Assembly: GCF_015693305.1 (NCBI RefSeq)
Contig: NZ_CP065138.1
Span: 2,730,001 to 2,794,000 of the forward strand
Origin: Sphingobium sp. Cam5-1
Lineage (GTDB): Bacteria; Pseudomonadota; Alphaproteobacteria; Sphingomonadales; Sphingomonadaceae
Length of the DNA stretch: 64,000 nt
Direction: 5' to 3'
Part shown: piece after piece, positions 53,387 through 63,286 of the stretch
Layout: every line of letters starts with the position of its first letter
Numbering within the stretch: position 1 is the first letter of the stretch
The notes under the pieces: model-generated
The model's database searches: none
The model's input: only the letters and a program-made list of their open reading frames with translations
What the model was told of the DNA's origin: nothing
Position numbers and translations under genes: made by a program

Positions 53387-55570
53387 TCAGCGGCCGAACT
53401 TACGCTGGGTCTTGCCGTACCGCAGCTTGCGCGTGCCCGGCTTGCCTTCGGTCGCCCGCCCACGCGGCGCCGCGACCTGTTCGTTGGCGGGCAGGCCCAG
53501 CTCCTCCGCTTCCAGCTTGCGGATTTCGTCGCGGATGCGGCCTGCCTCCTCGAATTCGAGGTCGGCTGCGGCTGCGCGCATCTTCTTTTCCAGATCCTCG
53601 ATATAGGCGCGGAGGTTATGGCCGACGAGGTGCGGGCGGTCGTCCAGCCCAGTATCGACCGTGACCTGATCCTTGCTCGCGACATGGGCGATGATGTCGC
53701 CGATGTTACGCTTGATCGTGGTCGGCGTGATGCCATGTTCCAGATTATAGGCCTGCTGTTTCTCGCGGCGGCGGCTGGTCTCGTTGAGCGCGCGCTCCAT
53801 GCTGCCGGTGATGCGATCGGCATAGAGGATGACCCGTCCTTCCACGTTGCGCGCGGCGCGGCCGATGGTCTGGATCAGCGATGTTTCCGATCGCAGGAAG
53901 CCTTCCTTGTCCGCGTCGAGGATCGCGACCAGGCCACATTCCGGAATATCCAGCCCTTCGCGTAGCAGGTTGATGCCGATCAGCACGTCGTAGACGCCCA
54001 GCCGCAGGTCGCGGATAAGCTCGATGCGCTCCAGCGTCTCCACGTCGCTGTGCATGTAGCGGACCTTGATCCCCGCCTCATGCATGAACTCGGTCAAATC
54101 CTCCGCCATGCGCTTGGTGAGCGTGGTGACGAGGGTGCGATAGCCCTGCGCCGCGACCTTGCGGCATTCGTTGATCAGGTCGTCCACCTGATCCTCCACC
54201 GGCTTGATCTCGACCGGCGGGTCGATGAGGCCGGTGGGGCGGATGACCTGTTCGGAAAAAACGCCGCCGGTCTGCTCCATTTCCCACGGCCCCGGCGTCG
54301 CGGACACGCTGACCGTCTGCGGCCGCATCGCGTCCCACTCGTTGAAGCGCAGCGGCCGGTTGTCGATGCAGCTCGGCAGGCGGAAGCCATATTCGGCGAG
54401 CGTGATCTTGCGCCGATGGTCGCCCCGCGCCATCGCGCCAATTTGCGGCACGGTCTGGTGGCTTTCGTCCACGAACAGCAGGGCGTTTTCGGGGAGATAT
54501 TCGAACAGGGTGGGCGGCGGCTCGCCGGGCAGGCGGCCGGTCAGGAAGCGGGAGTAATTCTCGATTCCGGCGCATGAACCCGTCGCCGCAATCATCTCCA
54601 GATCGAAGTTCGTGCGCTGCTCCAGCCGCTGCGCTTCCAGCAGCTTGCCCTCTGCCTGTAGCTCTTTCAGCCGCTCGGTCAGCTCGAAACGGATCGCCTC
54701 CATTGCCTGCTTGAGCGTCGGTCCCGGCGTGACATGGTGGCTGTTGGGGAAGACCTTCACATAGTCGAGGTTCGCGATCTTCTTGCCCGTCAGCGGATCG
54801 AATTCGACAATCTCCTCGATCTCATTGCCAAAGAAGCTGACGCGCCAGGCGGTGTCCTCATAGTGGGACGGGAAAATCTCCAGATTATCCCCTTTCACCC
54901 GGAAATTGCCGCGCGCGAAGGCGGCATCGTTGCGCTTGTACTGGAGCGCGACCAGCTTGCGTATGATCTCCCGCTGATCCTCGATCCCGCCCTTCTTCAT
55001 CGAGAAGGTCATGGCCGAATAAGTTTCGACCGATCCGATGCCATAGAGGCAGGACACGGACGCGACGATGATCACATCGTCGCGCTCCAGCAGCGCGCGG
55101 GTGGCGGAGTGGCGCATCCGGTCGATCGCCTCGTTAACGCTCGACTCCTTTTCGATATAGGTGTCGGATCGCGCCACATAGGCTTCGGGCTGATAATAGT
55201 CATAATAGCTGACGAAATATTCGACCGCGTTCTCCGGGAAGAAGCTCTTGAACTCCCCGTAAAGCTGCGCGGCGAGAATCTTGTTGGGAGCAAGGATGAG
55301 CGCGGGCCGCTGCATCGCCTCGATCACCTTGGCCATGGTGAAGGTCTTGCCAGAGCCGGTGACGCCCAGCAGCACCTGATCCTTCTCACCTGCCTTTGCC
55401 TGTTCCACCAGTTCGGCGATGGCGGTGGGCTGGTCGCCCGAGGGTTCATAATCGGAAACCAGCTTGAACGGCCTGCCGCCCTCGCTCTTTTCCGGGCGGG
55501 CGGGTCGGTGGGGAACGAAGCCTTCGCCGGTCTCGGGCTCGTCCAGCGTGGTGCGAATCTGAATGGACAT
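53387..55570 (-). CDS. uvrB: Excinuclease ABC subunit B
   Basis: UvrB is the damage-verifying helicase-like subunit of nucleotide excision repair. The 727-residue product has Walker [13 protein letters not shown] near residue 69, the beta-hairpin region [11 protein letters not shown] near residue 120, the DEAD-like [13 protein letters not shown] near residue 365, helicase motifs [22 protein letters not shown] near residue 560, and a UvrC-binding C-terminal helix pair. ATG 55570 gives the normal N-terminus (MSIQIRTTL); the frame is open further upstream but overlaps the divergent phosphatase gene. No LexA box was found in the 76-bp gap. Confidence 0.95.
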   Translation of the reverse strand: MSIQIRTTLDEPETGEGFVPHRPARPEKSEGGRPFKLVSDYEPSGDQPTAIAELVEQAKAGEKDQVLLGVTGSGKTFTMAKVIEAMQRPALILAPNKILAAQLYGEFKSFFPENAVEYFVSYYDYYQPEAYVARSDTYIEKESSVNEAIDRMRHSATRALLERDDVIIVASVSCLYGIGSVETYSAMTFSMKKGGIEDQREIIRKLVALQYKRNDAAFARGNFRVKGDNLEIFPSHYEDTAWRVSFFGNEIEEIVEFDPLTGKKIANLDYVKVFPNSHHVTPGPTLKQAMEAIRFELTERLKELQAEGKLLEAQRLEQRTNFDLEMIAATGSCAGIENYSRFLTGRLPGEPPPTLFEYLPENALLFVDESHQTVPQIGAMARGDHRRKITLAEYGFRLPSCIDNRPLRFNEWDAMRPQTVSVSATPGPWEMEQTGGVFSEQVIRPTGLIDPPVEIKPVEDQVDDLINECRKVAAQGYRTLVTTLTKRMAEDLTEFMHEAGIKVRYMHSDVETLERIELIRDLRLGVYDVLIGINLLREGLDIPECGLVAILDADKEGFLRSETSLIQTIGRAARNVEGRVILYADRITGSMERALNETSRRREKQQAYNLEHGITPTTIKRNIGDIIAHVASKDQVTVDTGLDDRPHLVGHNLRAYIEDLEKKMRAAAADLEFEEAGRIRDEIRKLEAEELGLPANEQVAAPRGRATEGKPGTRKLRYGKTQRKFGR

Positions 55571-55646
55571 GTGGGCCAATATGGGCATGGTCCCGCACCA
55601 CAGCAATGTGGGGCAGGCATCCCACATGACGATAGCGGAGGACCCG

Positions 55647-56468
55647 ATGCGCAAGGCCATTTTCCTGTTCACCACGCTGGCCATGTTGCAGGCATGCGCG
55701 ACGACGACCGGCGGGGCTGGATCGGCGCAGACGCCGCCATCGGTCATGCAGGGACCAAAAGCGCGCACCGCCAGCTATCTGGGCGGCGGCGCGCTGCCTG
55801 ACGGGCTTCTGCTTTCGCCGCCGCCTCCCGCGGCAGGATCGGCGGCCGAAGCGCGCGACAAGGAAGGGGCGGCAGCCGCGCTGGCCTTGCGCGGCAGCGC
55901 GCGATGGGATCTTGCCAAGGCGGACGCGGACCTGCGCCCGGCCCACGCCGCTGCCGCTTTTTCCTGCTCGGCTGGGTTGACGATTGATCAGGCGCATACG
56001 CCTGCGCTTGTCCGCCTTTTGTCCCGGGCGATGGGCGATCTTGGCGGCTCTACCGGCGAGGTGAAGAAGCGGTACATGCGGCCCCGTCCGTTCATGGAGA
56101 ATGGTCAGCCGATGTGCACGCCGGATTGGGACAAGGTTTTGCGCCGCGATGGCTCCTATCCGTCCGGCCATAGCGCGATCGGCTATGGCTTCGGCCTCAT
56201 CCTCGCCGAAGTCATGCCTGACAGGGCCGCGAAGCTGGTGGCGCGCGGGCGGGCAATGGGGGACAGCCGCCGCATCTGCAATGTGCATTGGCTGAGCGAT
56301 ATCGAGGAAGGGCGCGTCATCGCCTCAGCGAGCGTGATGCGCCTCAATGCCGACCCCGCATTTGCCGCCGATCTTGCCGCCGCGCGCAAGGAAGTCGCCG
56401 CGTTGCGCGGCAAACCTTCGGAAACCGCCCTCGATTGCGCGCAGGAAGCTGCGGCACTGGCCCAATAG
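55647..56468 (+). CDS. Class A acid phosphatase (PAP2 superfamily), lipoprotein
   Basis: The 273-residue product has a lipobox-like LAMLQAC near residue 18 and the three PAP2 motifs: KKRYMRPRP near residue 138, [11 protein letters not shown] near residue 170, and [16 protein letters not shown] near residue 208 with the phospho-His region. The last motif is typical of nonspecific class A acid phosphatases (PhoC-like). It is periplasmic or membrane-anchored. ATG 55647 has GGAGGA in place. Confidence 0.87.
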   Translation: MRKAIFLFTTLAMLQACATTTGGAGSAQTPPSVMQGPKARTASYLGGGALPDGLLLSPPPPAAGSAAEARDKEGAAAALALRGSARWDLAKADADLRPAHAAAAFSCSAGLTIDQAHTPALVRLLSRAMGDLGGSTGEVKKRYMRPRPFMENGQPMCTPDWDKVLRRDGSYPSGHSAIGYGFGLILAEVMPDRAAKLVARGRAMGDSRRICNVHWLSDIEEGRVIASASVMRLNADPAFAADLAAARKEVAALRGKPSETALDCAQEAAALAQ

Positions 56469-56556
56469 CCCGCAGGATCATTTTTCATTCTATGCCTGTC
56501 CTGATATGCTGATGGTTAGACAGGCCGGGTCATTCCGGCATTAACGGGGGAAGATC

Positions 56557-57093
56557 ATGCTTAAAGCCTTGGCCGTCTTTATTCCTGCCACGCTGTTGCT
56601 CGCCAGCTGCGGCGACAAGCTTTCCGGCGAACCGCAAACGCGCGAGGAAGTGAAAGCGCAAGTCGAAAAGGTGCAGCTGAAGCCCGGCCAGTGGGAAGGC
56701 GCCTATACGCTCGAGGATATCGACATGCCGAACATGCCCGGCGGTGGCGATCAGATGAAAGAGCAAATGAAGAACATGATGAGCCGCACCTCGATCAAAT
56801 ATTGCGTCTCTCCCGAAGAAGCGGCGAACCCCAGCGGCAAGATGTTCTCGGGTCAGGAAAACAAGGATTGCACGTACAAGGGCTTCGACGTCAGCGGCGG
56901 GTCGGTGAAGGGTGAGATCGCCTGCAAGTCGGAAAATGGCACGATGAATGCCGTCATGTCCGGCGACTACGCGCCGGAAAGCTATGAAATGCACATGGAC
57001 ATGAAGATGAGCGGTGCGCCCAATGGCATGAACATGAGCATGAAGGCGAAGACCACGGGCAAATGGATCGCCGCGGAATGCGTCGCATCCTGA
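56557..57093 (+). CDS. DUF3617 lipoprotein
   Basis: The 178-residue product has lipobox LLASC near residue 18 and the DUF3617 features LKPGQWEGAY near residue 41, IKYCVSPEEAANP near residue 80 and CTYKGFDVSGGSVKGEIACKS near residue 105. It contains many Met-Asn/Met-Lys steps (MHMDMKMSG, MNMSMKAK). Function is unknown. A second DUF3617 gene follows at 57455. Confidence 0.82.
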   Translation: MLKALAVFIPATLLLASCGDKLSGEPQTREEVKAQVEKVQLKPGQWEGAYTLEDIDMPNMPGGGDQMKEQMKNMMSRTSIKYCVSPEEAANPSGKMFSGQENKDCTYKGFDVSGGSVKGEIACKSENGTMNAVMSGDYAPESYEMHMDMKMSGAPNGMNMSMKAKTTGKWIAAECVAS

Positions 57094-57094
57094 T

Positions 57095-57376
57095 ATGATG
57101 GAGGGCGCGGAGGGCTTTTGCTGGCTCTGCGCGCGTCCTTTAAGCAAACGGGTTGAATGGCATCATCCGGTGCCGAAAAGCCGGGGCGGGCGCGAAAGGG
57201 TGCCCGTCCATCCAATCTGCCATCGCGCCATCCACGCGCAGCTCAGCAATGTGGAGCTTGCCCGAACGCGGGGCGATCCCGCCGCCCTTCGCACGCATCC
57301 CGGTATCGCCCGCTTTCTCGGCTGGGTCGCGGCCAAGCCGCCCGACTTCCACGCGCCGACCTACAGGAAACGCTAG
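57095..57376 (+). CDS. Small HNH-type putative nuclease
   Basis: The 93-residue product has a CxxC zinc knuckle (FCWLCARPL near residue 9), the HNH core VEWHHPVPKSRGGRERVPVHPICHRAIHA (residues 20-48) and a short helical tail. It resembles stand-alone HNH domain proteins; cutting activity is not shown. It starts 1-2 bases after the DUF3617 stop and is probably co-transcribed. Confidence 0.78.
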   Translation: MMEGAEGFCWLCARPLSKRVEWHHPVPKSRGGRERVPVHPICHRAIHAQLSNVELARTRGDPAALRTHPGIARFLGWVAAKPPDFHAPTYRKR

Positions 57377-57454
57377 CGTCGCTTTTTTCTCTTGCGCTTC
57401 TCCGCGCGCCAAGCGAGCCTCCGCCTGTTCCGTAAGAGAACAGGGGAAGAGGAT

Positions 57455-57955
57455 ATGCGAAAGACGATATTGGCGGCGTTGCCGCTGACGATGACGCTTG
57501 GCTTGGCCGGATGCGGCAATGAGGCGCCTGCACCCGAAGCGGTCGAAGCGCCGATCGTGATGAAGGGGGGCGAATGGACGATCACCCGCAAGACCACGGG
57601 CTACAACACGCCGACTGTCACGCCCGAACAATATCAGGTCGCGCTGAAGCAGGTTGATGAGGAAAAGCTGTGCATCGCCGTCGATGCCAAGGGGACACCC
57701 GATGCCGATGCTCTGGCAGGGGATGAGGGCAAGGACTGCACTTATAAGGACAAGCTGCTGCGCAAGGGGCGGTTGATCGCGACTTTGTCCTGCAAGTCCG
57801 GCGGAGCGACATCGGAAATCGTGCTGGAGGGCAATTACACCGCCGACACGCTGACGCTGGGCAGCACCATGACGAAGACGGCCGGGGGCAGCCCGGTATT
57901 GCGCACCACCCATGACGTGACTGGTAAACGCACCGGAGAGTGCAGCAAGGCTTGA
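57455..57955 (+). CDS. DUF3617 lipoprotein, second copy
   Basis: The 166-residue product has lipobox LGLAGC near residue 17 and the family pattern GGEWTITRKTTGY, CIAVDAKG, KDCTYKDKLLRKGRLIATLSCKS. ATG 57455 follows GAGGA; the frame upstream has no signal peptide. It shares domain type but little sequence with the copy at 56557, so the duplication is old. Confidence 0.8.
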   Translation: MRKTILAALPLTMTLGLAGCGNEAPAPEAVEAPIVMKGGEWTITRKTTGYNTPTVTPEQYQVALKQVDEEKLCIAVDAKGTPDADALAGDEGKDCTYKDKLLRKGRLIATLSCKSGGATSEIVLEGNYTADTLTLGSTMTKTAGGSPVLRTTHDVTGKRTGECSKA

Positions 57956-58085
57956 GCAGCGTGTTTTAAGAAACCCTCTGCTGCCTGTCAGCGGAGGGAC
58001 TCCTGTCCGGAATCTCCAGTGCTGGCGGCGGGATTCTGTGCCATTGTCGCGCCCGGCATCCATCAGAATGTCGGAGAGTCGAGAC

Positions 58086-58559
58086 ATGCTCTTTCATCTT
58101 TCGATTGCCGCGCATGATCCAAAGCATGTTGCGGAGGTTATCGCTGAAATGTGGCGCGGCGAGGCGCTGTATTTCCCGCCCGTGACGCCGGGCAGCTGGA
58201 TCGCCATGGCTGGCGATGACCGGGGCACCGCCATAGAGGTCTATCCGATCGACACCGTCTTGCGCGAGGAGGAAGGTGATGCCGATAGCTTCGGGGAGCG
58301 GACTGGCGAAACGCGTTACACCGCGACACATGCCGCGCTGGCCACGCCCCTGTCCCGCGAAGAGATCATGGCAATCGCGCAGCGGGAAGGCTGGCCCGCC
58401 AAATATCGCAAGCGTGGCGGCGTGTTCGGCGTGATCGAATTGTGGATCGAAGGGCGGCAGATGATGGAGATGCTGACGGCCGAGATGCAGGCCGAATATC
58501 TGACGGCGATGACGACGGACAATTGGCGCGCGATGCTGGAAGCAGGGCCTCCCGCCTGA
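58086..58559 (+). CDS. Unknown protein (157 aa)
   Basis: I do not recognise the family. The product starts MLFHLSIAAHDPKHVAEVIAEMWRGEALYFPP and contains PGSWIAMAGDDRGTAIEVYP, then THAALATPLSREEIMAIAQREGW and a C-terminal MQAEYLTAMTTDNWRAML. The first part resembles the opening strand-helix of vicinal-oxygen-chelate folds, but that is weak. No signal peptide is seen. It converges on the metallohydrolase gene. Confidence 0.7.
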   Translation: MLFHLSIAAHDPKHVAEVIAEMWRGEALYFPPVTPGSWIAMAGDDRGTAIEVYPIDTVLREEEGDADSFGERTGETRYTATHAALATPLSREEIMAIAQREGWPAKYRKRGGVFGVIELWIEGRQMMEMLTAEMQAEYLTAMTTDNWRAMLEAGPPA

Positions 58560-58560
58560 C

Positions 58561-59781
58561 CTATTGCAATGCCCGGATGGCGCGTTGGTCGCATCGTTTT
58601 GGACTATGCGGCACGGCGGAATAGGCAGGCACCTGGATGGACTGGCCGATCCGCAACGGCGCAAAGCGCTGCCGCTTTATGCCTTCGCATTTCAGGAAAA
58701 GCTCCAGCATGCGGGGCGGTGTGTCCCATTTTTCATAAGACAGCCGGAATGTGCCCCAGTGGATGGGAATGGCGGTCGATGCCTTGAGCTTTTCGAACAC
58801 CTCGACAGCGCGCTGCGGCCCGATATGCGAGTCCGCCTCCATCTGCCCCGGCCAGAAGCGGAAAGCACCGATCGGGATCATCGCGAGGCGGATCGGGCCG
58901 AACCGCGCCGCTTCGGTGGGCCATGCCATGTCGCCAGCCCCCGTGTCGCCCGCGAAGAAGATGTTGCCCGCGCGCGTTTCGATGAGGAAACTCGACCATA
59001 ATGCGCGGTTGCGGTCAGTGCCCCACCGACTGCTCCAATGATGATTGCGCAGCACATGGACGCGATAGTCGGGGCAATGTTCGTAATTTTCGCACTGGAT
59101 GACTGTTTGCGTCCCCAAATTTTTGAGGGCAGCCCCCGTCACGGACTGGCCCCAATCCAGCGCGATCGCCGGAATGCCATTGTCCTTCAGGATGCGATCA
59201 TTGCCCAGACTGACGATGATCTTGGGCCGATCTCGTTCCCACAGCTTCTTGAGCGTGGGGATGTCCATATGGTCGTAATGATTGTGGCTGACGATGATGA
59301 GGTCGATCTTGGGCAGATCATCCATCCGGATGCCCGGCTGCGCGACCCGCTTTGGTCCTAGCGGTGGGAAGGGGCTCGCATAGTCGGACCAGGTGGGGTC
59401 GGTAAGGATATTGATCCCCGCCGCCTGCACCAGCACCGTGGCATGGCCGACCCATGTCGCCACCATGCCGCGCGGCGCGGCGAAGGCTGGCGGGCGCGTC
59501 GGCTTTACTGTGACCGTCAGCGGCCATTCGGGACGTTCGTCCTGACCCGTCAGCCAGCGGAGGAGAAAGCCCCGGCGGTTCGTCCCCGGAGGACCGGAAA
59601 ACTCGATCTCGCCATCGGGATTGAAGAAGTGCTCGCCGTCATAATGGCCGCTGACCGGCCCGTCATAATAGATGCGGTCGAGAAAGGGCGGGATGATCGT
59701 GATCGCAAGGCACAAGGCAATTACGAGAAACAGCAGCCCGATGCCCGCTCCGCGAAAGACTTTTCCGATGATGCGGCCCAT
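58561..59781 (-). CDS. MBL-fold metallohydrolase, NAPE-PLD/UlaG-like, membrane-anchored
   Basis: The 406-residue product has one N-terminal membrane helix (residues 10-33) and a metallo-beta-lactamase fold with TWVGHATVLVQ near residue 107, the metal motif VSHNHYDHMD near residue 165, NHHWSSRW near residue 248, FFAGDTGAGD near residue 275 and IPIHWGTF near residue 340. These motifs match bacterial N-acyl-phosphatidylethanolamine phospholipase D homologues. The substrate is unproven. ATG 59781 has AGGAGA. Confidence 0.87.
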   Translation of the reverse strand: MGRIIGKVFRGAGIGLLFLVIALCLAITIIPPFLDRIYYDGPVSGHYDGEHFFNPDGEIEFSGPPGTNRRGFLLRWLTGQDERPEWPLTVTVKPTRPPAFAAPRGMVATWVGHATVLVQAAGINILTDPTWSDYASPFPPLGPKRVAQPGIRMDDLPKIDLIIVSHNHYDHMDIPTLKKLWERDRPKIIVSLGNDRILKDNGIPAIALDWGQSVTGAALKNLGTQTVIQCENYEHCPDYRVHVLRNHHWSSRWGTDRNRALWSSFLIETRAGNIFFAGDTGAGDMAWPTEAARFGPIRLAMIPIGAFRFWPGQMEADSHIGPQRAVEVFEKLKASTAIPIHWGTFRLSYEKWDTPPRMLELFLKCEGIKRQRFAPLRIGQSIQVPAYSAVPHSPKRCDQRAIRALQ

Positions 59782-59860
59782 GCCGTCTCCTGCTTCGATC
59801 ACGATGCAGGGTCATAGCCGCGATATAGCGCGGGACAAGAGTTGCTTATCCCTCGCCCTC

Positions 59861-60172
59861 TCAATGCCGCATATGCCGAAGCCAAGGCAGCAAGCGTCTT
59901 TGAAGATCCTGCACCTCGCTATCCTCTCCTTCCAGCAAAGGGATGGCATAGGTCTCAAGATCGTCCTTCAACAGGCTTACGCTCCGGCTGGGATGATGCA
60001 GATCAACCACTGCGCCATCGGGCATGTGCGTGGCTAGCGCGGCCATGCCGTCGCGGACGCTGGCGTAGGGGCCGTCCACTTCATAATCCTCCGCCAGCAG
60101 AAAATCGACCATCATGCCAGCCAGCAGCGGGTCATCCTCAACAATCAGGATGCGGCCGTTGGATCGTGCCAT
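59861..60172 (-). CDS. Truncated, probably degenerate receiver domain
   Basis: The 103-residue product begins like a receiver (RILIVEDDPLLAGMMVDFLL) and keeps a candidate phospho-Asp in GAVVDLHHP near residue 57. It then departs from the family: the conserved Thr/Ser and Lys regions are absent, replaced by IPLLEGEDSEVQDLQRRLL. It overlaps the stop of the upstream oxidase gene by four bases (ATGA), so the two are coupled. It may be a non-phosphorylatable binding protein. Confidence 0.7.
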   Translation of the reverse strand: MARSNGRILIVEDDPLLAGMMVDFLLAEDYEVDGPYASVRDGMAALATHMPDGAVVDLHHPSRSVSLLKDDLETYAIPLLEGEDSEVQDLQRRLLPWLRHMRH

Positions 60173-61068
60173 CACCCTTGCTCCAGCCCGAAATGGCTAC
60201 GGTAGCGGTTGAAGCAGCGCTCGCCACAGCTAAGGCGCATCAACGCGCCTTCCGCGATTGCGACGGCGCGGCGAGGGTCCTCCGCCACCAGCGGCTTGAT
60301 CGCCAGCTCGTTCCAGTCGCGACTATGCTTGACGTCCAGCACCGCATGCAGATCAAAATATCGTCGCTCCGACTGGCTTAGCCCAATTCGTCGCAAGGCG
60401 CGCGCGGTGTGCGCCGATCGGCCCGGCGCGGTCAGTTCGATCGCGCCCAACGCGCCGACGCTGTGCCAGGCATAGCAGCGCTGCGTCGCCATCGCAGTCA
60501 TCGCGTTAGCCAGCGCCAGGCTTTCCCAGACAGTGGTCTCGATCGTCGGCTTCAGTTCCAACGTTGTGACCAACTGCGCCAGCATGGGGCCATGCATGCC
60601 CTTTTCCTGACCGCGCCCCATTTCGTCCCAATAGTTGCGCGCAAGTTCCAGCTTGGCGGAATCGGGCAGCTTTACCTGCGTCAGGGCGACGAGATCGTCA
60701 AAGCCAGCTTCACCGGCGGCTTCCTGCGTCAGGAACCAGCGGATTTCGTCCCGCGACGCATGGTCAGCGAGCCAGGGAAACAGCGCGTCATGCTGGCCGG
60801 GGCCAGTCTGCTCCAACGCCTCGAACCATTGGATGAAGCCTTTGGGATCGGTTGGAGCCTGCGCCGCGCGGTCGCGGACTAGGGCGCGTAACTCCTCCAT
60901 GAAACCGTGCTCTAGCCGCAGCATGGCTTCATCCTGACGGAACCGGCTTTCCCAATCCTCCGGATAGGATGGCGCGAGACGTTGCCGGTTCCAATGACTG
61001 AGGCGTTCCTGAAAACTTTGTTGAAGAAATTGCGATGCGCACTCGGGTGCGACGAAACGGGTAGCCAC
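60172..61068 (-). CDS. Haem-oxygenase-like iron-containing redox enzyme
   Basis: The 298-residue all-helical product resembles the iron-containing redox enzyme family (haem-oxygenase-like di-iron oxidases). Candidate iron ligands are in ALEQTGPGQHDAL near residue 83, FLTQEAAGEAGFDDLV near residue 112, and RYFDLHAVLDVKHSRDW near residue 240. The reaction is unknown. GTG 61068 has AGGAGAG eight bases upstream; ATG 61101 would add 11 residues. It is followed without gap by the degenerate receiver. Confidence 0.7.
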   Translation of the reverse strand: MATRFVAPECASQFLQQSFQERLSHWNRQRLAPSYPEDWESRFRQDEAMLRLEHGFMEELRALVRDRAAQAPTDPKGFIQWFEALEQTGPGQHDALFPWLADHASRDEIRWFLTQEAAGEAGFDDLVALTQVKLPDSAKLELARNYWDEMGRGQEKGMHGPMLAQLVTTLELKPTIETTVWESLALANAMTAMATQRCYAWHSVGALGAIELTAPGRSAHTARALRRIGLSQSERRYFDLHAVLDVKHSRDWNELAIKPLVAEDPRRAVAIAEGALMRLSCGERCFNRYRSHFGLEQG

Positions 61069-61203
61069 GGAAAATACTCTCCTGATTGTACCCCTGTTCA
61101 ATTCGGGGGAGAGCGTGGCGTTCCCTTCAAAATGCCTAACAGGGATCAGTATGAGGGTGTTTACGTCGATAAATGCGGGTCGACCGGGATTTTGGCAGTT
61201 CCC

Positions 61204-62241
61204 TCAACCGCCAAGCAATTGATCGATCTCGGCCGGGCGCAGTTCCATCTGCAACTGATCACATGTGCATTGGCGCGGCGCCTTGTCCGGCCGCCAGCGC
61301 AGAAACCTTGTGCCATGGCGAAAGCGCCCGCCGGTCACCTGATCGTAGATCACTTCCACAACCAGTTCCGGAGCTAGAGGCTCCCAGACGCTTTCCTCGC
61401 CCTTGTTCCAGCGGCTTGGCCCACCCGGTGCCTTGCCGGTGAAGCCCGAGCCTCCCGCTATCGGCTCAAGGCGTTGTAGCAGGAGGGGACGCTCATCCGC
61501 TTTAAACCCGGAGGTGAAGCCCACATGGTTTAGCTTGCCCCCCTCATCATAGAGGCCCAGCAGCAAGGATGCGGCGCCGCGCCCATCAGCCGTGCGGCGG
61601 AAACCACCAACCACACAGTCCGCGCTGCGATAATTTTTCATCTTCATCATCGCGCGTTCGCCGGATCGATAGGGAAGGTCCAGTTGCTTGGCGATGATCC
61701 CGTCGAGCGCGCCGCCGCTGCCTTCCAGCCAGCCGTCGGCATCCTCGATCCGCTCACTGGCAGGGGACAGAAGCAGCATCTCGGTCCCATTCTTCGCGTG
61801 AAAGCGCTTCAGCGCCTTTCGCCGTTCCCGCAACGGCGCGTCCATGAGGTCGCTCTTGCCCAGGGCGAGACAGTCGAACAGCATAAGCTGCGCCGGGGTT
61901 TCGCGGGACAGGCGCGCTATCCTGCTCTCCGCCGGGTGCAGCCGCTGCTGCAACGCATCGAAGGACGGCACGCCGTTCAGCGGCAGGATCAACTCGCCGT
62001 CCAGCACATAGCGGCGCTCGGTCGTCGCGAGCAGTGCATCGATGATCTCCGGAAAGAAACGCGCCAATGACTTGCCGGATTTGGATCGGATGTCGGCTCG
62101 CGCTCCATCGCGGCCCACGACCGCACGAAAGCCATCCCATTTGGGCTCATATAGCCATCCCGGCGGGGTGGGCAGTTCGGACACGAGCCGCGCCTCCATC
62201 GGCAGCGGCAAGGCCAATCCCTTGGGGTCGGCCTGCGTCAT
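61204..62241 (-). CDS. ATP-dependent DNA ligase (LigC/LigD-ligase type)
   Basis: The 345-residue product has the adenylated Lys in YEPKWDGFRAVV near residue 33, VLDGELIL near residue 78, LDGIIAKQLDLPYRSGER near residue 178 and an OB-fold C-terminus (FLRWRPDKAP near residue 320). It lacks the polymerase and nuclease domains of LigD, so it is a stand-alone ATP-dependent ligase acting in repair beside the main NAD-dependent ligase. Its start overlaps the exonuclease stop by four bases. Confidence 0.88.
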   Translation of the reverse strand: MTQADPKGLALPLPMEARLVSELPTPPGWLYEPKWDGFRAVVGRDGARADIRSKSGKSLARFFPEIIDALLATTERRYVLDGELILPLNGVPSFDALQQRLHPAESRIARLSRETPAQLMLFDCLALGKSDLMDAPLRERRKALKRFHAKNGTEMLLLSPASERIEDADGWLEGSGGALDGIIAKQLDLPYRSGERAMMKMKNYRSADCVVGGFRRTADGRGAASLLLGLYDEGGKLNHVGFTSGFKADERPLLLQRLEPIAGGSGFTGKAPGGPSRWNKGEESVWEPLAPELVVEVIYDQVTGGRFRHGTRFLRWRPDKAPRQCTCDQLQMELRPAEIDQLLGG

Positions 62242-63026
62242 GGCTCGGCTCCACCCAAGTCGAGCGTGATGACGACCGGCGCATGATCGCTGGTCTTTTC
62301 CCAGGCGCGAGGCCGGGTATCGACCTCCGCGCTGACCAGCCTTGCGGCGGCAACCGGGTTCAGCAGCGCATGATCGATCCGCAGACCGGCATTGCGCTCA
62401 AAGGCGCCACGCCAATATTTCCAGAAGCTATAGATCACCTCATCGGGGTGTAGCTGCCGTATTGCGTCTCTCCATCCCTGATCGAGGAGGCGCTGGTAGG
62501 CGGCGCGAACCTCCGGCGCGAACAGGGCATCGTCGCGCCACCGGTCGGGCGCATACACGTCAAGGTCGGTCGGCATCACATTATAGTCGCCCGCGACGAT
62601 CACCGGCGCGTCCACGTCGATGAGCGAGGCCATATGCGCGTGCAGCCGTTCGAACCAGCGGAGCTTGAAGTCGAACTTGGGGCCGGGACGGGGGTTGCCA
62701 TTGGGAAGGTACAGGCAGGCTATGAGGACCCCGTTCACCGCCGCTTCGATATAGCGGCTCTGCACATCATTAGGATCGCCGGGCAATCCGCGCCGGGTTT
62801 CATGGATGGCGCCAACCCGGCTCAGGATCGCGACGCCATTCCACCGGCTCTGCCCGTGCCAGACTGCATCATATCCCGCGTCCCGGATGGCGTGCTCAGG
62901 AAAATTCTCCTGCGGTGCTTTCAACTCCTGCAAGCATATAATGTCGGGCTCAGCTTGCTCCAGCCACCGCAGCAGCACCGGGAGGCGCCCGTTCACGCCA
63001 TTCACATTATAGGTCGCGATCCTCAT
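62238..63026 (-). CDS. xth: Exonuclease III (AP endonuclease family)
   Basis: The 262-residue product starts MRIATYNVNGVNGRLPVLLRW and has the EEP-family motifs LQELKAP near residue 33, WNGVAILSR near residue 66, GDYNVMPTDLDVY near residue 148, LRIDHALLN near residue 215 and the catalytic TSDHAPVV near residue 247. It cuts DNA at abasic sites and removes 3' blocks. ATG 63026 is the family start; an upstream Met at 63083 is unlikely. It forms a repair pair with the downstream ligase. Confidence 0.92.
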   Translation of the reverse strand: MRIATYNVNGVNGRLPVLLRWLEQAEPDIICLQELKAPQENFPEHAIRDAGYDAVWHGQSRWNGVAILSRVGAIHETRRGLPGDPNDVQSRYIEAAVNGVLIACLYLPNGNPRPGPKFDFKLRWFERLHAHMASLIDVDAPVIVAGDYNVMPTDLDVYAPDRWRDDALFAPEVRAAYQRLLDQGWRDAIRQLHPDEVIYSFWKYWRGAFERNAGLRIDHALLNPVAAARLVSAEVDTRPRAWEKTSDHAPVVITLDLGGAEP

Positions 63027-63089
63027 GTCTTTCACAAGACGTTTCGCGTCCCGATTGGTTCGAGGGATTGCAGAAGCCCGCACAAATCA

Positions 63090-63121
63090 AAAGGCCGCCC
63101 GGCTGGTTCCGGACGGCCTTT
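63090..63121. terminator. Rho-independent terminator between alkB and exonuclease III
   Basis: Arms AAAGGCCGCCCGG / CCGGACGGCCTTT match at 12 of 13 positions around CTGGTT. It probably ends the upstream alkB transcript. Confidence 0.75.
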
Positions 63122-63286
63122 CCATTGTCAGCCGATTGGACGCGCTCAGAAGAGGCGGACCCCCGCGGCGGAGGTCAGGCTCTTCGTATTTGCCGTGATC
63201 GGCATATGACAATGAGACATCAGACCACCTCCTTTCCGTTGTTGACGATGATCGGGATATGGGTGTGTGTTTGGGGAGAACAAGGG

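Noticed and set aside
55571-55646. Search for a LexA box between uvrB and the acid phosphatase gene
   Set aside because: No GTTC-N7-GTTC or GAAC-N7-GAAC pair is present.
54734-55801. 355-codon plus-strand frame
   Set aside because: Antisense to uvrB, with no family resemblance.
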